Source of the DNA: Aridibaculum aurantiacum | Lineage (GTDB): Bacteria; Bacteroidota; Bacteroidia; Chitinophagales; Chitinophagaceae | Assembly: GCF_017355875.1 (NCBI RefSeq) | Contig: NZ_JAFEWC010000002.1 | Coordinates: forward strand, 1 to 64,000 | Direction: 5' to 3' | DNA: 64,000 nt | Part shown: piece after piece, positions 18,253 to 27,863 of the stretch | Layout of the letters: each line of letters begins with the position of its first letter | Numbering within the stretch: the first letter of the stretch is position 1 | Notes under the pieces: model-generated | Databases searched by the model: none | Seen by the model: only the letters and a program-made list of their open reading frames with translations | What the model was told of the DNA's origin: nothing | Position numbers and translations under genes: made by a program

Positions 18253-18361
18253 AGTGAGTGGTGAGTAGCCAGTAGTGAGTTAAAATAAATGACACTCTCT
18301 ACTACTATCAATCACTGACCAGTCACCACTAATTACTCACTCCTCACAACTGACAACTCAC
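18253..18361. repeat. Heptamer-periodic inverted array between the transketolase halves
   Basis: Directly after the TAA of the first half come four 7-base units (AGTGAGT, GGTGAGT, then AGCCAGT and AGTGAGT; 18253-18280). After a 10-base AT spacer, about 70 bases follow that, read on the minus strand, are again 7-base units near GTGAGTN. The right arm ends one base before the ATG of the second subunit. The arms can pair as a long imperfect hairpin in the intercistronic mRNA. There are no spacers, so this is not a CRISPR array. Confidence 0.85.
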
Positions 18362-18362
18362 A

Positions 18363-19322
18363 ATGAAGAAATACACTTTCACCGATAAAAAAGATACCCG
18401 CTCTGGTTTTGGAGCAGGTTTACTGGAAGCAGGAAAAAGAAACGAGAACGTAGTAGCACTATGTGCTGACCTTGTTGGTTCTCTTAAGATGGAAGCTTTC
18501 ATCAAAGAATTTCCGCATCGCTTTTTCCAGATAGGTATAGCAGAAGCAAACATGATGGGCATAGCCGCAGGTATGACCATTGGTGGCTGCATTCCGTTTA
18601 CCGGCACGTTTGCCAACTTCTCTACCGGCCGCGTTTACGATCAAATTCGCCAGAGCATTGCTTACAGCGATAAGAATGTAAAGATCTGCGCATCCCACGC
18701 TGGGCTAACACTTGGAGAAGATGGTGCTACTCACCAGATACTTGAAGACATTGGTATGATGCGCATGCTTCCCGGCATGACCGTTATCAACCCGTGCGAT
18801 TATAATCAAACAAAGGCAGCTACTATAGCCATTGCAGAACATCATGGTCCTGTATACCTGCGTTTTGGTCGTCCTGTTATTCCTGTATTTACCGATGCAG
18901 ATCAAAAGTTTGAAATTGGTAAAGCATGGATGGTGAACGAAGGAACAGATGTTACCATTATTGCTACAGGTCACCTTGTTTGGGAAGCTATACAGGCAGG
19001 CGAAAAGCTGGCAGAAATGGGCGTCAGCGCAGAGATCATCAACATACACACCATTAAGCCGCTTGACGAAGAAGCTATTCTTCGCTCTGTAGCTAAAACA
19101 GGATGTGTGGTAACTGCAGAAGAGCACAACCGCTACGGTGGATTGGGCGATGCTGTATCACAGGTACTGGTTACCAAGCATCTTGCACCTCAAGAATATG
19201 TTGCTGTGAACGACAGCTTTGGCGAAAGCGGAAAACCTGCTGACCTGATGGCTAAGTATGGTTTAGATGCAGCACACATAGTAGAGGCTGTACAAAAAGT
19301 AATGGCAAGAAGAAATAAATAA
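18363..19322 (+). CDS. Transketolase, C-terminal (pyrimidine-binding) subunit
   Basis: A 319-residue half-transketolase containing the pyrimidine-binding domain (IGIAEANMMGIAAGM with the activating Glu) and the C-terminal transketolase domain (VWEAIQAGE onward). It needs the 17410-18252 product to be active. The start codon abuts the repeat array, so its translation initiation region consists of repeat sequence. 17 bases separate it from xylulokinase. Confidence 0.94.
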   Translation: MKKYTFTDKKDTRSGFGAGLLEAGKRNENVVALCADLVGSLKMEAFIKEFPHRFFQIGIAEANMMGIAAGMTIGGCIPFTGTFANFSTGRVYDQIRQSIAYSDKNVKICASHAGLTLGEDGATHQILEDIGMMRMLPGMTVINPCDYNQTKAATIAIAEHHGPVYLRFGRPVIPVFTDADQKFEIGKAWMVNEGTDVTIIATGHLVWEAIQAGEKLAEMGVSAEIINIHTIKPLDEEAILRSVAKTGCVVTAEEHNRYGGLGDAVSQVLVTKHLAPQEYVAVNDSFGESGKPADLMAKYGLDAAHIVEAVQKVMARRNK

Positions 19323-19339
19323 TCTTTAGAGACAATACC

Positions 19340-20818
19340 ATGTTGTTACTCGGAATAGATGTTGGCACTTCTTCAATAAAAGTTTCTGTAGTGGATGCTG
19401 CCACTCAACGTACGGTAGCATCCGCTCAATATCCTGAAACGGAAAGAGAGATCATTTCTTTGCAGGCAGGTTGGGCAGAGCAGTCGCCTGAGCGCTGGTG
19501 GCAGGATGTAAAAGAAGCTATCAAGAAGGTGAACAGTTTCGGGTTTTACAACCAGGGTGATATAGGTGCCATTGGTATCTCGTACCAAATGCATGGACTT
19601 GTACTGCTGGATAAAGAAGGTGCGGTGCTGCGCAACAGCATCATCTGGTGTGATAGCCGTGCTATTCCTTACGGTGAAAAAGCCTTTCATGCTATAGGCG
19701 AGAAGGAAAGCCTTAGATCGTTATTAAACTCACCGGGAAATTTTACTGCAGCAAAACTTGCATGGGTAAAAGAAAACGAGCCGGAGATCTTTGAGCGCAT
19801 TCACAAGGTGATGCTGCCGGGAGATTTCATTGCGCAGCGATTAACCGGCGAAATAACAACCACTCCATCTGCATTATCTGAAGGCATCTTCTGGGACTTT
19901 AAAGAAGACAAACTATCTGAAGATGTAATGGAGCATTTTGGATTCTCTAAGGCTATCATTCCTTCTGTACAAAACGTATTTTCCGATCATGGACATCTTT
20001 CTGCCGCAGTAGCAGAAGAACTTTCTCTGAAAGCTGGCATACCTGTGACCTACAAAGCAGGTGATCAGCCTAACAATGCGCTATCACTAAATGTACTGCA
20101 ACCTGGAGAAGTAGCTGCTACCGCAGGTACTTCAGGTGTTATATACGGCGTAAGCGACCAGCTTACTTATGATAATGAATCAAGGGTCAACAGCTTTGCC
20201 CACGTAAACCATAATGAAGTGGATACACGCATAGGCGTGCTGCTATGCATTAATGGAACCGGGATCCTGAATAAATGGGTTCGCAATATTACCGGCGGTA
20301 CATTATCATATCCGCAGATGAATGAGCTGGCTTCATCTATCAAGCCTGGAAGTGATGGGCTGGTTATGCTTCCATTTGGTAATGGAGCTGAGCGTATTCT
20401 CAACAACAGGATGATTGGTGCTACCATCAACAATATTGATTTCAACCTCCATACAGCTGCACATATCTACCATGCTGCACAGGAAGGAATTGCCTTTGCC
20501 TTTCGCTATGGCTTAGATATCATGCGCGAAAATGGTATGCAGCCACAGGTAATAAGAGCAGGTAAGGCTAACATGTTCCTGAGTAATGTTTTTGCCAATG
20601 CATTTGTAAATGCTACTGGTGTACCTGTAGAGCTATACGAATGTGACGGTAGCGTAGGTGCAGCCCTTGGCGCCGGTATTGGTATAAGCTATTTTGCCAA
20701 TGCCGCAGAAGCATTTACCTCGCGTGAATTGTTGAGCGTTATCAATCCTTCGCAGCCGGAGCTTTACAATGAGCTTTACCAGCAGTGGAAGGATGTATTG
20801 AAAGCTCAACTAGTTTAA
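19340..20818 (+). CDS. xylB: Xylulokinase
   Basis: An FGGY-family kinase of 492 residues that phosphorylates D-xylulose to xylulose 5-phosphate with ATP. The N-terminal phosphate-binding motif is GIDVGTSSIKV, the sugar-binding region includes SYQMHGLV, and the second ATPase domain starts near GDQPNNALS with ATAGTSGVIYG. It is the last gene of the GH43-xylA-porter-tal-tkt operon. Confidence 0.95.
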   Translation: MLLLGIDVGTSSIKVSVVDAATQRTVASAQYPETEREIISLQAGWAEQSPERWWQDVKEAIKKVNSFGFYNQGDIGAIGISYQMHGLVLLDKEGAVLRNSIIWCDSRAIPYGEKAFHAIGEKESLRSLLNSPGNFTAAKLAWVKENEPEIFERIHKVMLPGDFIAQRLTGEITTTPSALSEGIFWDFKEDKLSEDVMEHFGFSKAIIPSVQNVFSDHGHLSAAVAEELSLKAGIPVTYKAGDQPNNALSLNVLQPGEVAATAGTSGVIYGVSDQLTYDNESRVNSFAHVNHNEVDTRIGVLLCINGTGILNKWVRNITGGTLSYPQMNELASSIKPGSDGLVMLPFGNGAERILNNRMIGATINNIDFNLHTAAHIYHAAQEGIAFAFRYGLDIMRENGMQPQVIRAGKANMFLSNVFANAFVNATGVPVELYECDGSVGAALGAGIGISYFANAAEAFTSRELLSVINPSQPELYNELYQQWKDVLKAQLV

Positions 20819-21074
20819 TCTTCTTCCTCTAATCTTTCTTCTCCTAAATATACCGGCTACAATAAGCCCTGCTATTGCTGTGCTTGCAATCTACTGGGGT
20901 ACCTACTCCACTGAAAGAGGTACTGCAATCAGTTACATTACAATAATCTCTAACAGCTACCGCTTCTTTTGGTGTAACCATGACATTTCATGTATTATTT
21001 TATCTAATCCTGCTGTTTTCTTGACCATCCAATTATGCTGCATGAGCTGGAAAAAATATTTTTTTAGAAAAAAA

Positions 21075-21088
21075 TGCAACCGATTGCA
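21075..21088. promoter_or_regulatory. LacI-family operator upstream of susC
   Basis: TGCAACCGATTGCA is the exact reverse complement of the operator at 12636-12649, flanked by A and T runs. This links SusC/SusD and probably the downstream GH10 to the same LacI regulator(s) as the xylose operon. Confidence 0.8.
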
Positions 21089-21115
21089 TTTTTATGATTT
21101 TTATTTCTACATTAG
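21084..21115 (+). promoter_or_regulatory. Candidate susC promoter overlapping the operator
   Basis: TTG at 21084-21086, in the right half of the operator, is followed after 21 bases by TACATTAG (21108-21115), a partial match to TAnnTTTG at the spacing expected of Bacteroidota promoters. Confidence 0.45.
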
Positions 21116-21262
21116 TGTAGTAATACAACTACAGTTTCCAAAAACGATTGTCATGCTTCCTCTAATTCTTATCAAGAAGGACATTATGTTCCCTTCATCT
21201 TTCGCTGTAATTCCTCTTTCCTTTCATTCTGTTCTATTCAATAAAAACTAAAACGCCCTATT

Positions 21263-24200
21263 ATGAAATGTATGGCTACACGAAGCCTGCTAAAGCTGAT
21301 GATTGCAACTTGCTGCATTCTCTTAAGTAGTTTATCCTTCAAGGCTACTGCACAAAATGTGACAGTAACTGGTAGGGTAACCAACGACAGCGGGCAGGTG
21401 ATCCCGGGAGCGTCAGTTTCAGTTGTTGGTTCTACCCAAGGTACCAGCACCAACGAGGCCGGCGTATTCTCCCTCTCTGTTCCTCCCAACAGCTCTCTTA
21501 TTGCTTCGGCTATTGGGTATGCGGCTAAAACAGTACGCGCTACGCCGGGTACTCCTATGACTATTTCCCTTGTGTATGCTCAACGACAGCTGGAGCAGGT
21601 AGTGGTGGTTGGATATGGTACCCAAAGAAAACGTGATGTGACCGGTGCAGTGGTATCGGTAAATGAAACCGCTTTGCGCGAAGTACCTGTTGCTAACATA
21701 CAGGGAGCTTTGCAGGGCCGTGCTGCCGGTTTAGAGGTGCAATCAGTAGGTACTAACCCGGGCGCTGGAGCGCAGATCCGCATTCGTGGTATACGCTCTA
21801 TCAGTGGTTCCAACGATCCGCTTATTGTATTGGATGGAATTCCTTATGATGGAAGCCTGAATGATATTAACCCGGGCGACATCACAGCGGTTGATATCCT
21901 GAAAGATGCGTCTGCTACTGCTATCTATGGTTCCAGGGGTGCAAATGGCGTTATCCTTATTACCACCAAGCGTGGCCGCACAGGTGAAACACGTGTTTCC
22001 TACAACGGCTTCTATGGCTTGGGAACAGTTGCTAATAAGTATCCTGTTTTCAATGCGCAGGAATACCAGGCAATGCGCAACATATCTACGTTTGCCCAAG
22101 GCTATCAGCCTGAAGAACTTGAGTCGATCAGGAAAGGTATCAGCACCGACTGGCAGGATGTGATGTACCAAAAGTCGCACAAGACGGATCATAACCTGAA
22201 CATTTCCGGCGGTAGCAATGGAAATACTTTCTCTTTAGGTGGCGGCTACTATAAAGAAACTTCGGTTCTTCCGGGACAGGATTTTACCCGTTATTCTTTA
22301 AGAGGTACAATAGATACCCGTATAGGCAGAAACCTGAAAGTAGGTTTGAACACAATCAATACACTTGGTATTACCAATGGATCACAATTTGTGAATCCAA
22401 TGTTCCCGCTGCTTTCGCTTAGCCCGCTTATGCCGGTGTACGATAGCCTGGGTAAACCAATCCTTTCACCTACAGGTAACAACGACGACAGGCTTACACA
22501 ATACAACCCAATCTTTCTAAAGAACAACAATAACAGCTGGTCTGACAGGGTGCGTCGTTTGCGCTCCTTCAACAGCTTGTATGGTGAATACCAGATTACT
22601 ACCGGCTTAAAATATCGCCTGAATGTTGGTCTTAGCTATGCACAGCAACAGCAGGCACAGTTCAGGGCATCAGATGATCCACTAGGCATTACACCAAGTT
22701 ACTTCCGTCCACGCCAGGGTAATATTGCTTTTGTAGGCAACGGTGAAGAGTGGGGCTACACGATCGAGAACTTGCTGACCTATGATAAAACTATAAAGAA
22801 ACACAGGTTTAATGTAGTGGGACTGTATAGTGTACAGGAATCGCAGAATTACAATACAACTATCACAAAAGAGAACATCACTGAAAACTTCATACAGTGG
22901 TATGCATTAGGATTGTCTGATCCTGCGCCTGCTGCGGTATTGGGCGGCGGCGAGGCAAGATCATCTTTGCTTTCTTACATGGCAAGGATTAACTATGCTT
23001 TTGATGATCGCTTCCTGCTCACTCTAACAGGCAGGGCCGATGGTTCATCGCGCCTGGCGCCGGGAAACAAATGGCACTACTATCCTGCGATATCTGCGGG
23101 TTGGAACATAGACCGAGAAAGCTTTATGGACAGAGCTGACTATATCAGCAACCTGAAATTGCGTGTTGGTTATGGTCAAACGTCTAACCAGGCTATTAGC
23201 CCATATAATGCATTAGGATTGGTATCGAACCAGAACGGCGTAGGTAATACTGCTGGTATTATCCGCTACAACTTTGGTCCTACAGTAGTAACAGGATATA
23301 ACGTGGTTACACTTCCAAACCCGAACCTGTCATGGGAGTTTACAAAAACACTGAATGTAGGTCTAGACTTCGGATTATTGAAGAACAGGATCACAGGTTC
23401 ATTGGAGTTTTACGACTCTAAGACTGACCGCATCCTTTACGGTGTGAACCTGCCTGTAACATCGGGTGTAGCTGGTGCATATACTACCAACGTAGGAGAA
23501 ATGCAGAACAGGGGTATGGAATTCACTCTTACCACCGACAATATCCGCTCAGCAAAAGGCTTCAACTGGAGCAGTGATCTAAACCTTTTCTTCAACAGGA
23601 ACAAGCTGCTGAAGCTTACTGATAATATCGAAAGAAATGTTGGTAGCCAGCTGCACGTTGGATATTCTATGACCTCTATTTACGACTTCAAGAAATTAGG
23701 TATCTGGCAAATGTCGGAAGCGGCTGAAGCAGCAAAATATGGTGCTGTACCTGGCCAATTGAAGCTTGCTGATGTAAATGGTGTAGATGCTACTGGCAAA
23801 CAGACAGGCCAGCCTGACGGTAAGATAGATGACAACGACCGCCACATCATTGGTAACAGTGATGCTAAAATCCAGGGTGGTTTCACCAACCGTTTTTCTT
23901 ACAAAAACTGGGACTTGAGTGTGGTAACCTATGGCCGTTTTGGTGGCATGCTGATCAGCCAGATACACCAGCCGCTGGCATCGTACCTAACCATCATGAA
24001 TGGTGTAAGAAGCGGAATAAAAGTAGACTACTGGACACCAACCAATCCATCAAATTGGTTCCCGATGCCACAGGCTGCTATCAGCCCTCAATCTACAGCA
24101 TGGACAACGCTTGGCTATTACAATGCATCGTTCCTGAAGATCAGGAGCATCAACCTTGGTTATACATTTAGCAATAACCAATTGCGCCGCATGAATGCAC

Positions 24201-24415
24201 AGTCGATCAGGCTGTATGCTACAGTTGATAATGTGGCTATTCTTTTCTCACCATATAGAAGGTTAACCGGTATAGACCCAGAAGGTACCAATACAGGTAA
24301 TGCAGGTGTGGTGACACCAGGTAATATCAGGGGTGGCAATAACGGTGTCATTACTATCAATGCAGCTACTCCACAAAGAAGAACATTCATCATTGGTGCC
24401 AATATCAATTTCTAA
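21263..24415 (+). CDS. SusC/RagA-type TonB-dependent outer-membrane transporter
   Basis: A 1050-residue outer-membrane barrel importing oligosaccharides with TonB energy. Signal peptide about 1-31, carboxypeptidase-D-like beta-sandwich about 33-115 (VTGRVTNDSGQVIPGASVS), SusC signature and plug from about 120 (VVVVGYGTQRKRDVTGAV, then IRIRGIRSI), and a barrel ending in an aromatic residue (IIGANINF). No STN domain, so no anti-sigma signalling role is expected. It pairs with the SusD at 24434, 18 bases downstream. Substrate inferred as xylo-oligosaccharides or glucuronoxylan fragments from the neighbours. Confidence 0.97.
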   Translation: MKCMATRSLLKLMIATCCILLSSLSFKATAQNVTVTGRVTNDSGQVIPGASVSVVGSTQGTSTNEAGVFSLSVPPNSSLIASAIGYAAKTVRATPGTPMTISLVYAQRQLEQVVVVGYGTQRKRDVTGAVVSVNETALREVPVANIQGALQGRAAGLEVQSVGTNPGAGAQIRIRGIRSISGSNDPLIVLDGIPYDGSLNDINPGDITAVDILKDASATAIYGSRGANGVILITTKRGRTGETRVSYNGFYGLGTVANKYPVFNAQEYQAMRNISTFAQGYQPEELESIRKGISTDWQDVMYQKSHKTDHNLNISGGSNGNTFSLGGGYYKETSVLPGQDFTRYSLRGTIDTRIGRNLKVGLNTINTLGITNGSQFVNPMFPLLSLSPLMPVYDSLGKPILSPTGNNDDRLTQYNPIFLKNNNNSWSDRVRRLRSFNSLYGEYQITTGLKYRLNVGLSYAQQQQAQFRASDDPLGITPSYFRPRQGNIAFVGNGEEWGYTIENLLTYDKTIKKHRFNVVGLYSVQESQNYNTTITKENITENFIQWYALGLSDPAPAAVLGGGEARSSLLSYMARINYAFDDRFLLTLTGRADGSSRLAPGNKWHYYPAISAGWNIDRESFMDRADYISNLKLRVGYGQTSNQAISPYNALGLVSNQNGVGNTAGIIRYNFGPTVVTGYNVVTLPNPNLSWEFTKTLNVGLDFGLLKNRITGSLEFYDSKTDRILYGVNLPVTSGVAGAYTTNVGEMQNRGMEFTLTTDNIRSAKGFNWSSDLNLFFNRNKLLKLTDNIERNVGSQLHVGYSMTSIYDFKKLGIWQMSEAAEAAKYGAVPGQLKLADVNGVDATGKQTGQPDGKIDDNDRHIIGNSDAKIQGGFTNRFSYKNWDLSVVTYGRFGGMLISQIHQPLASYLTIMNGVRSGIKVDYWTPTNPSNWFPMPQAAISPQSTAWTTLGYYNASFLKIRSINLGYTFSNNQLRRMNAQSIRLYATVDNVAILFSPYRRLTGIDPEGTNTGNAGVVTPGNIRGGNNGVITINAATPQRRTFIIGANINF

Positions 24416-24433
24416 TTCACAATACTCAACACA

Positions 24434-26221
24434 ATGAATTCATTCAAGAAATTCCCGTTAGTAGCAATAGGCATGATTGGCTTGCTGCTGCTGAATACCG
24501 GATGTAATAAAAAACTGGAGGAGAAGCCGTATACGGTCTTCACGCCTGAATATTTCAAAACCATTTCCGGGTTTCAAAGTGCGGTGCATGCACTGTATTC
24601 AGGCCAGCGATTCATGTATGGCCCTGAGGGTGCAGTGGCTGTTACGCAAGCTGGTACCGACGAATTTACCGCTGCCGACCAAACCAGGACGGGAGCTGCC
24701 GGCGACCTGTTAACCATCTGTAATTATACCATAGATCCAGGTAACGGCGCCATCCTTACACCGTGGAACCGTAGTTTCAACAACATCAACCTGGCAAATG
24801 CAGTAGTAGAATTTGCACCTGATGTACCACTGGATGCAGCCACTAAAAATGTTCTGGTGGCAGAGGCACGTTTTCATCGTGGTCTTTATTACATGAACTT
24901 GGTTACCCAATTTGGTGCTGTACCATTAGACCTGGGCAGCGGCGAGTTGAAATTCAACCAGCGCGCATTCCAGGGCTTCAACCGTGCACCTATTAATGAA
25001 TTGCTGGTGAAGAACTACCAGACGATCATTAATGACTTCACTTTTGCTACGGAGAACCTGCCGAACCAAAGGCCGAACAATGCTTTCAGGCTTTCTAAGT
25101 CAGCAGCTTTCCTGATGCTGTCTCGTGCATACATGTACAAAGCTTATTCAGAAGCAAAAGAAGCAACAGATTTCAGCAGGTCTTATGCAGCTGCTATGCA
25201 GTTGATTAACAACCAGTCGCTGTACGGCATTGAACTACTGCAAAACTTTGCTGATGTTCACCGCGAAAACAACGACTACAACAGGGAGATCCTGTTTTCT
25301 GTAGAAAGATTACCAGGCGACAACAATAGCAACGAGGCTACGCTAAACCAGGGCATTGGCGGTGGTAAAGGTGTAGATGCTTCCAACGATTTCAATCCTG
25401 ATTACACTACCATACGTTCTCCTTTGCCTTCATCTCCTTCTGCACCTGCAAGTACACGTACATCACAGTATGGCCGACCTATCAGGCGTTTTGCTCCTAC
25501 TGCATGGTTGTACAATGTAGCCTTTGCTGATAAAACAAATGACAGCCGCTACGATGGAAGCTTCCGTACAGTATGGCTGGCTACTACTGCAGTAGGACCT
25601 TTTGCAGTAGGCGACACGGCTTTCATACTGGCTAAAACAAATGCACAGGCAGACTCTATGAATGCCATTCCTAAAAGTTATCGTGTGATTGCTCCACGTG
25701 AATTTTACCTGATAGGTGGAACGTTTGCCAACAATATTTACCCGGCGCTTAGTAAATACGAGGACAGCAAGAAACAGAACCCGAACGATCCGGGCGGAAG
25801 ACCTTTCGTTGCGGCTAAATTTTCAGAAGCTTATTTGCTGGCTGCAGAGGCTGCCATGCAAGGCGCTGGTGGCGGTACCGCTGAAGCAGCAACACTGCTG
25901 AACGTGCTGAGACATCGTGCAGCTTTCAGACCAGGATTAACTACGGCTGAATTGACAGCCCGTAGAAATGCACTGACCATTTCTGCCGGACAGGTAAATC
26001 TTGATTTTATACTGGACGAGCGCACAAGAGAATTGTGTGGTGAAAGCATCCGCTGGCCAGATCTTGCACGCAGGGGTAAATTGCTTGAAAGAGTGATTGC
26101 TTACAATCCTGATGGCGCACCTAACATCAAGCCTTTCCACGTGTACAGGCCTATTCCAAGGTCGCACCTTGAAAACCTGACCGTGCCTAATCCTCAACAA
26201 TATCAAAATCCCGGTTACTAA
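24434..26221 (+). CDS. SusD/RagB surface glycan-binding lipoprotein
   Basis: A 595-residue lipoprotein (lipobox ending at C24, LNTGC) with the N-terminal SusD-like segment and the TPR-rich RagB/SusD C-terminal domain; the ending RPIPRSHLE is typical of the family. It forms the lid of the SusC barrel and binds oligosaccharide at the cell surface. The long serine- and alanine-containing stretch around residues 330-345 is probably a surface loop. Confidence 0.96.
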   Translation: MNSFKKFPLVAIGMIGLLLLNTGCNKKLEEKPYTVFTPEYFKTISGFQSAVHALYSGQRFMYGPEGAVAVTQAGTDEFTAADQTRTGAAGDLLTICNYTIDPGNGAILTPWNRSFNNINLANAVVEFAPDVPLDAATKNVLVAEARFHRGLYYMNLVTQFGAVPLDLGSGELKFNQRAFQGFNRAPINELLVKNYQTIINDFTFATENLPNQRPNNAFRLSKSAAFLMLSRAYMYKAYSEAKEATDFSRSYAAAMQLINNQSLYGIELLQNFADVHRENNDYNREILFSVERLPGDNNSNEATLNQGIGGGKGVDASNDFNPDYTTIRSPLPSSPSAPASTRTSQYGRPIRRFAPTAWLYNVAFADKTNDSRYDGSFRTVWLATTAVGPFAVGDTAFILAKTNAQADSMNAIPKSYRVIAPREFYLIGGTFANNIYPALSKYEDSKKQNPNDPGGRPFVAAKFSEAYLLAAEAAMQGAGGGTAEAATLLNVLRHRAAFRPGLTTAELTARRNALTISAGQVNLDFILDERTRELCGESIRWPDLARRGKLLERVIAYNPDGAPNIKPFHVYRPIPRSHLENLTVPNPQQYQNPGY

Positions 26222-26266
26222 TCAACTGATAATCCAGGAAGCGCCGCTTCAATAAAATAATCATCG

Positions 26267-27853
26267 ATGAAAAATAATTTCAAACACATCATTCCTGCGC
26301 TGGTAGTTGCAGCCGCTATGAGCTCTTGCAGTAAGATGCAGGATGTAGGAATATTAAACCAGGGAGATTTTAAAGACACTTCCGCTCCACTAAAAAGTGC
26401 AGCTTCATTCACAGTAGGAGCTGCTGTCCCCTTCAACCAGATGGTGAACAACCCGCTGTATAACTCTATAGTAAAAAGAGATTTTAGCGGTATCACCATT
26501 GAGAACGACATGAAGCATAGCTCCATAGTTCAGGCAAATGGTAGCCTTAGCTTTACAAGGGCTGATGCAATTATCAATGCTGCACAAGGACTGGAGATCT
26601 TTGGTCATACACTTGCATGGCACTCGCAGCAAAATGCCAGCTACTTGAAATCATATGCAGGCATTACGGTAGCAGCAGCTACAGAATTGATCAACAATGG
26701 CGGCTTTGAAAACGGGCTTACAGGCTGGTCGGTGTTCAATACCAACGGCGCTACAATTTCTGCAGGTAGCGGTCCAACTGAAGTACGCACCGGCAACGGT
26801 TCAATGAAAGTGGTTAACCCAACTGCATGGCCGGGCGGGCAGTGGCGTGTGCAGGTATCCAGCTCCAACTTTCCTACAGTAGTAGGACGCCAGTACAGCG
26901 TTACCTATTGGGTAAAAGCTGCATCAGCAGGAGGTTCTATCCGTCTTTCTACGGGTCCTACCAACGCGCAGTACCAGGGCGACCAAACCATTGGAACCAA
27001 CTGGCAAATGATCACATTTACATTCACTGCTAACATTGCGTCTACCACTTTCCTATTTGATATGGGCCAGGTAGCTAACACCTACTACATAGATGATGTG
27101 AGTGTGAAAGAAGTAGTACAGGCACCTTCAGGTGGACAGGTAGCAGCCAAGCTGGATGAGGCTTTAAATAACTTTATTACAGGTATGGTAACGCATTTTA
27201 AGGGTAGAGTAAAAGCATGGGATGTGGTGAATGAGATGTTTGCTGACAATGGTGCTATCCGCAACAATACCAACACCAATACTACGCCTGCAGATATCCT
27301 GGTATGGTCTAATTACCTTGGCAGAGACTTTGGCTTGAAAGCCTTCAATTATGCAAGGTCAGCTGATCCAAATGCATTGTTGTTTATCAATGATTACAAC
27401 CTGGAGCAAAGCCCGGCAAAACTTGACTCCCTGATAGCTTATGTAGCCGAAATAAGAGCAAGAGGTGCTAAAGTAGATGGTATAGGTACACAGATGCACG
27501 TAAACTGGAACTCAAACCGCGGACGCATAGACGACATGATGCGTAAGCTGGCAGCAACTGGTTTGCTGATCCGCATCTCTGAGCTGGACGTGAAGGCTAA
27601 CACTGGTCCTAAGCTTGGTTATGTTTTCACACCACTCGATGCTTCTTACCAGGCAGAGATGTACAGGTATATTGTAAACTCTTACATGAAGCATATACCT
27701 AAAGCACAGCAATACGGCATCACCGTTTGGGGTATCACCGACAACACAAGTTGGTTGTATAGAAATGGTGAAGATTTCCCGCTGCTGTACAATGCTGATT
27801 TTTCTAAAAAGCCAGCCTATGCAGGATTCTTGAAAGGATTAAGAGGACAATAA
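26267..27853 (+). CDS. GH10 endo-xylanase with CBM4_9-like module inserted in the barrel
   Basis: A surface lipoprotein xylanase of 528 residues (lipobox ending at C21, MSSC). GH10 begins about residue 48 and is interrupted after the LAWHSQQ segment (about 117-130) by a beta-sandwich module at about 138-285 (LINNGGFENGLTGWSV ... YYIDDVSVKEV), typical of CBM4_9. The barrel resumes with acid/base E323 (WDVVNEMF) and nucleophile E439 (IRISELDV). This inserted-CBM architecture is known from xylan loci of gut Bacteroides. Located directly after SusD, it is probably the surface enzyme that generates oligosaccharides for SusCD. Confidence 0.95.
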   Translation: MKNNFKHIIPALVVAAAMSSCSKMQDVGILNQGDFKDTSAPLKSAASFTVGAAVPFNQMVNNPLYNSIVKRDFSGITIENDMKHSSIVQANGSLSFTRADAIINAAQGLEIFGHTLAWHSQQNASYLKSYAGITVAAATELINNGGFENGLTGWSVFNTNGATISAGSGPTEVRTGNGSMKVVNPTAWPGGQWRVQVSSSNFPTVVGRQYSVTYWVKAASAGGSIRLSTGPTNAQYQGDQTIGTNWQMITFTFTANIASTTFLFDMGQVANTYYIDDVSVKEVVQAPSGGQVAAKLDEALNNFITGMVTHFKGRVKAWDVVNEMFADNGAIRNNTNTNTTPADILVWSNYLGRDFGLKAFNYARSADPNALLFINDYNLEQSPAKLDSLIAYVAEIRARGAKVDGIGTQMHVNWNSNRGRIDDMMRKLAATGLLIRISELDVKANTGPKLGYVFTPLDASYQAEMYRYIVNSYMKHIPKAQQYGITVWGITDNTSWLYRNGEDFPLLYNADFSKKPAYAGFLKGLRGQ

Positions 27854-27863
27854 AATAATAAAG

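Larger units (their letters stand above)
20819..21262. other. 444-base intergenic region upstream of susC
   Basis: No open frame here resembles a gene. The first 250 bases show no structure I can name and no convincing terminator for xylB. From about 21050 the region becomes AT-rich and carries the LacI operator (21075) and a promoter. The inferred leader from about 21120 to the susC ATG is about 140 bases, pyrimidine-rich, with no obvious riboswitch. Confidence 0.6.

Noticed and set aside
17410-19322. Frameshifted or broken transketolase
   Set aside because: Both halves have intact termini and their own starts, and split transketolases are an established form.
20819-21060. Possible tRNA or structured RNA upstream of susC
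   Set aside because: Only 5-bp chance stems (for example GTACC/GGTAC); no cloverleaf or known riboswitch core.
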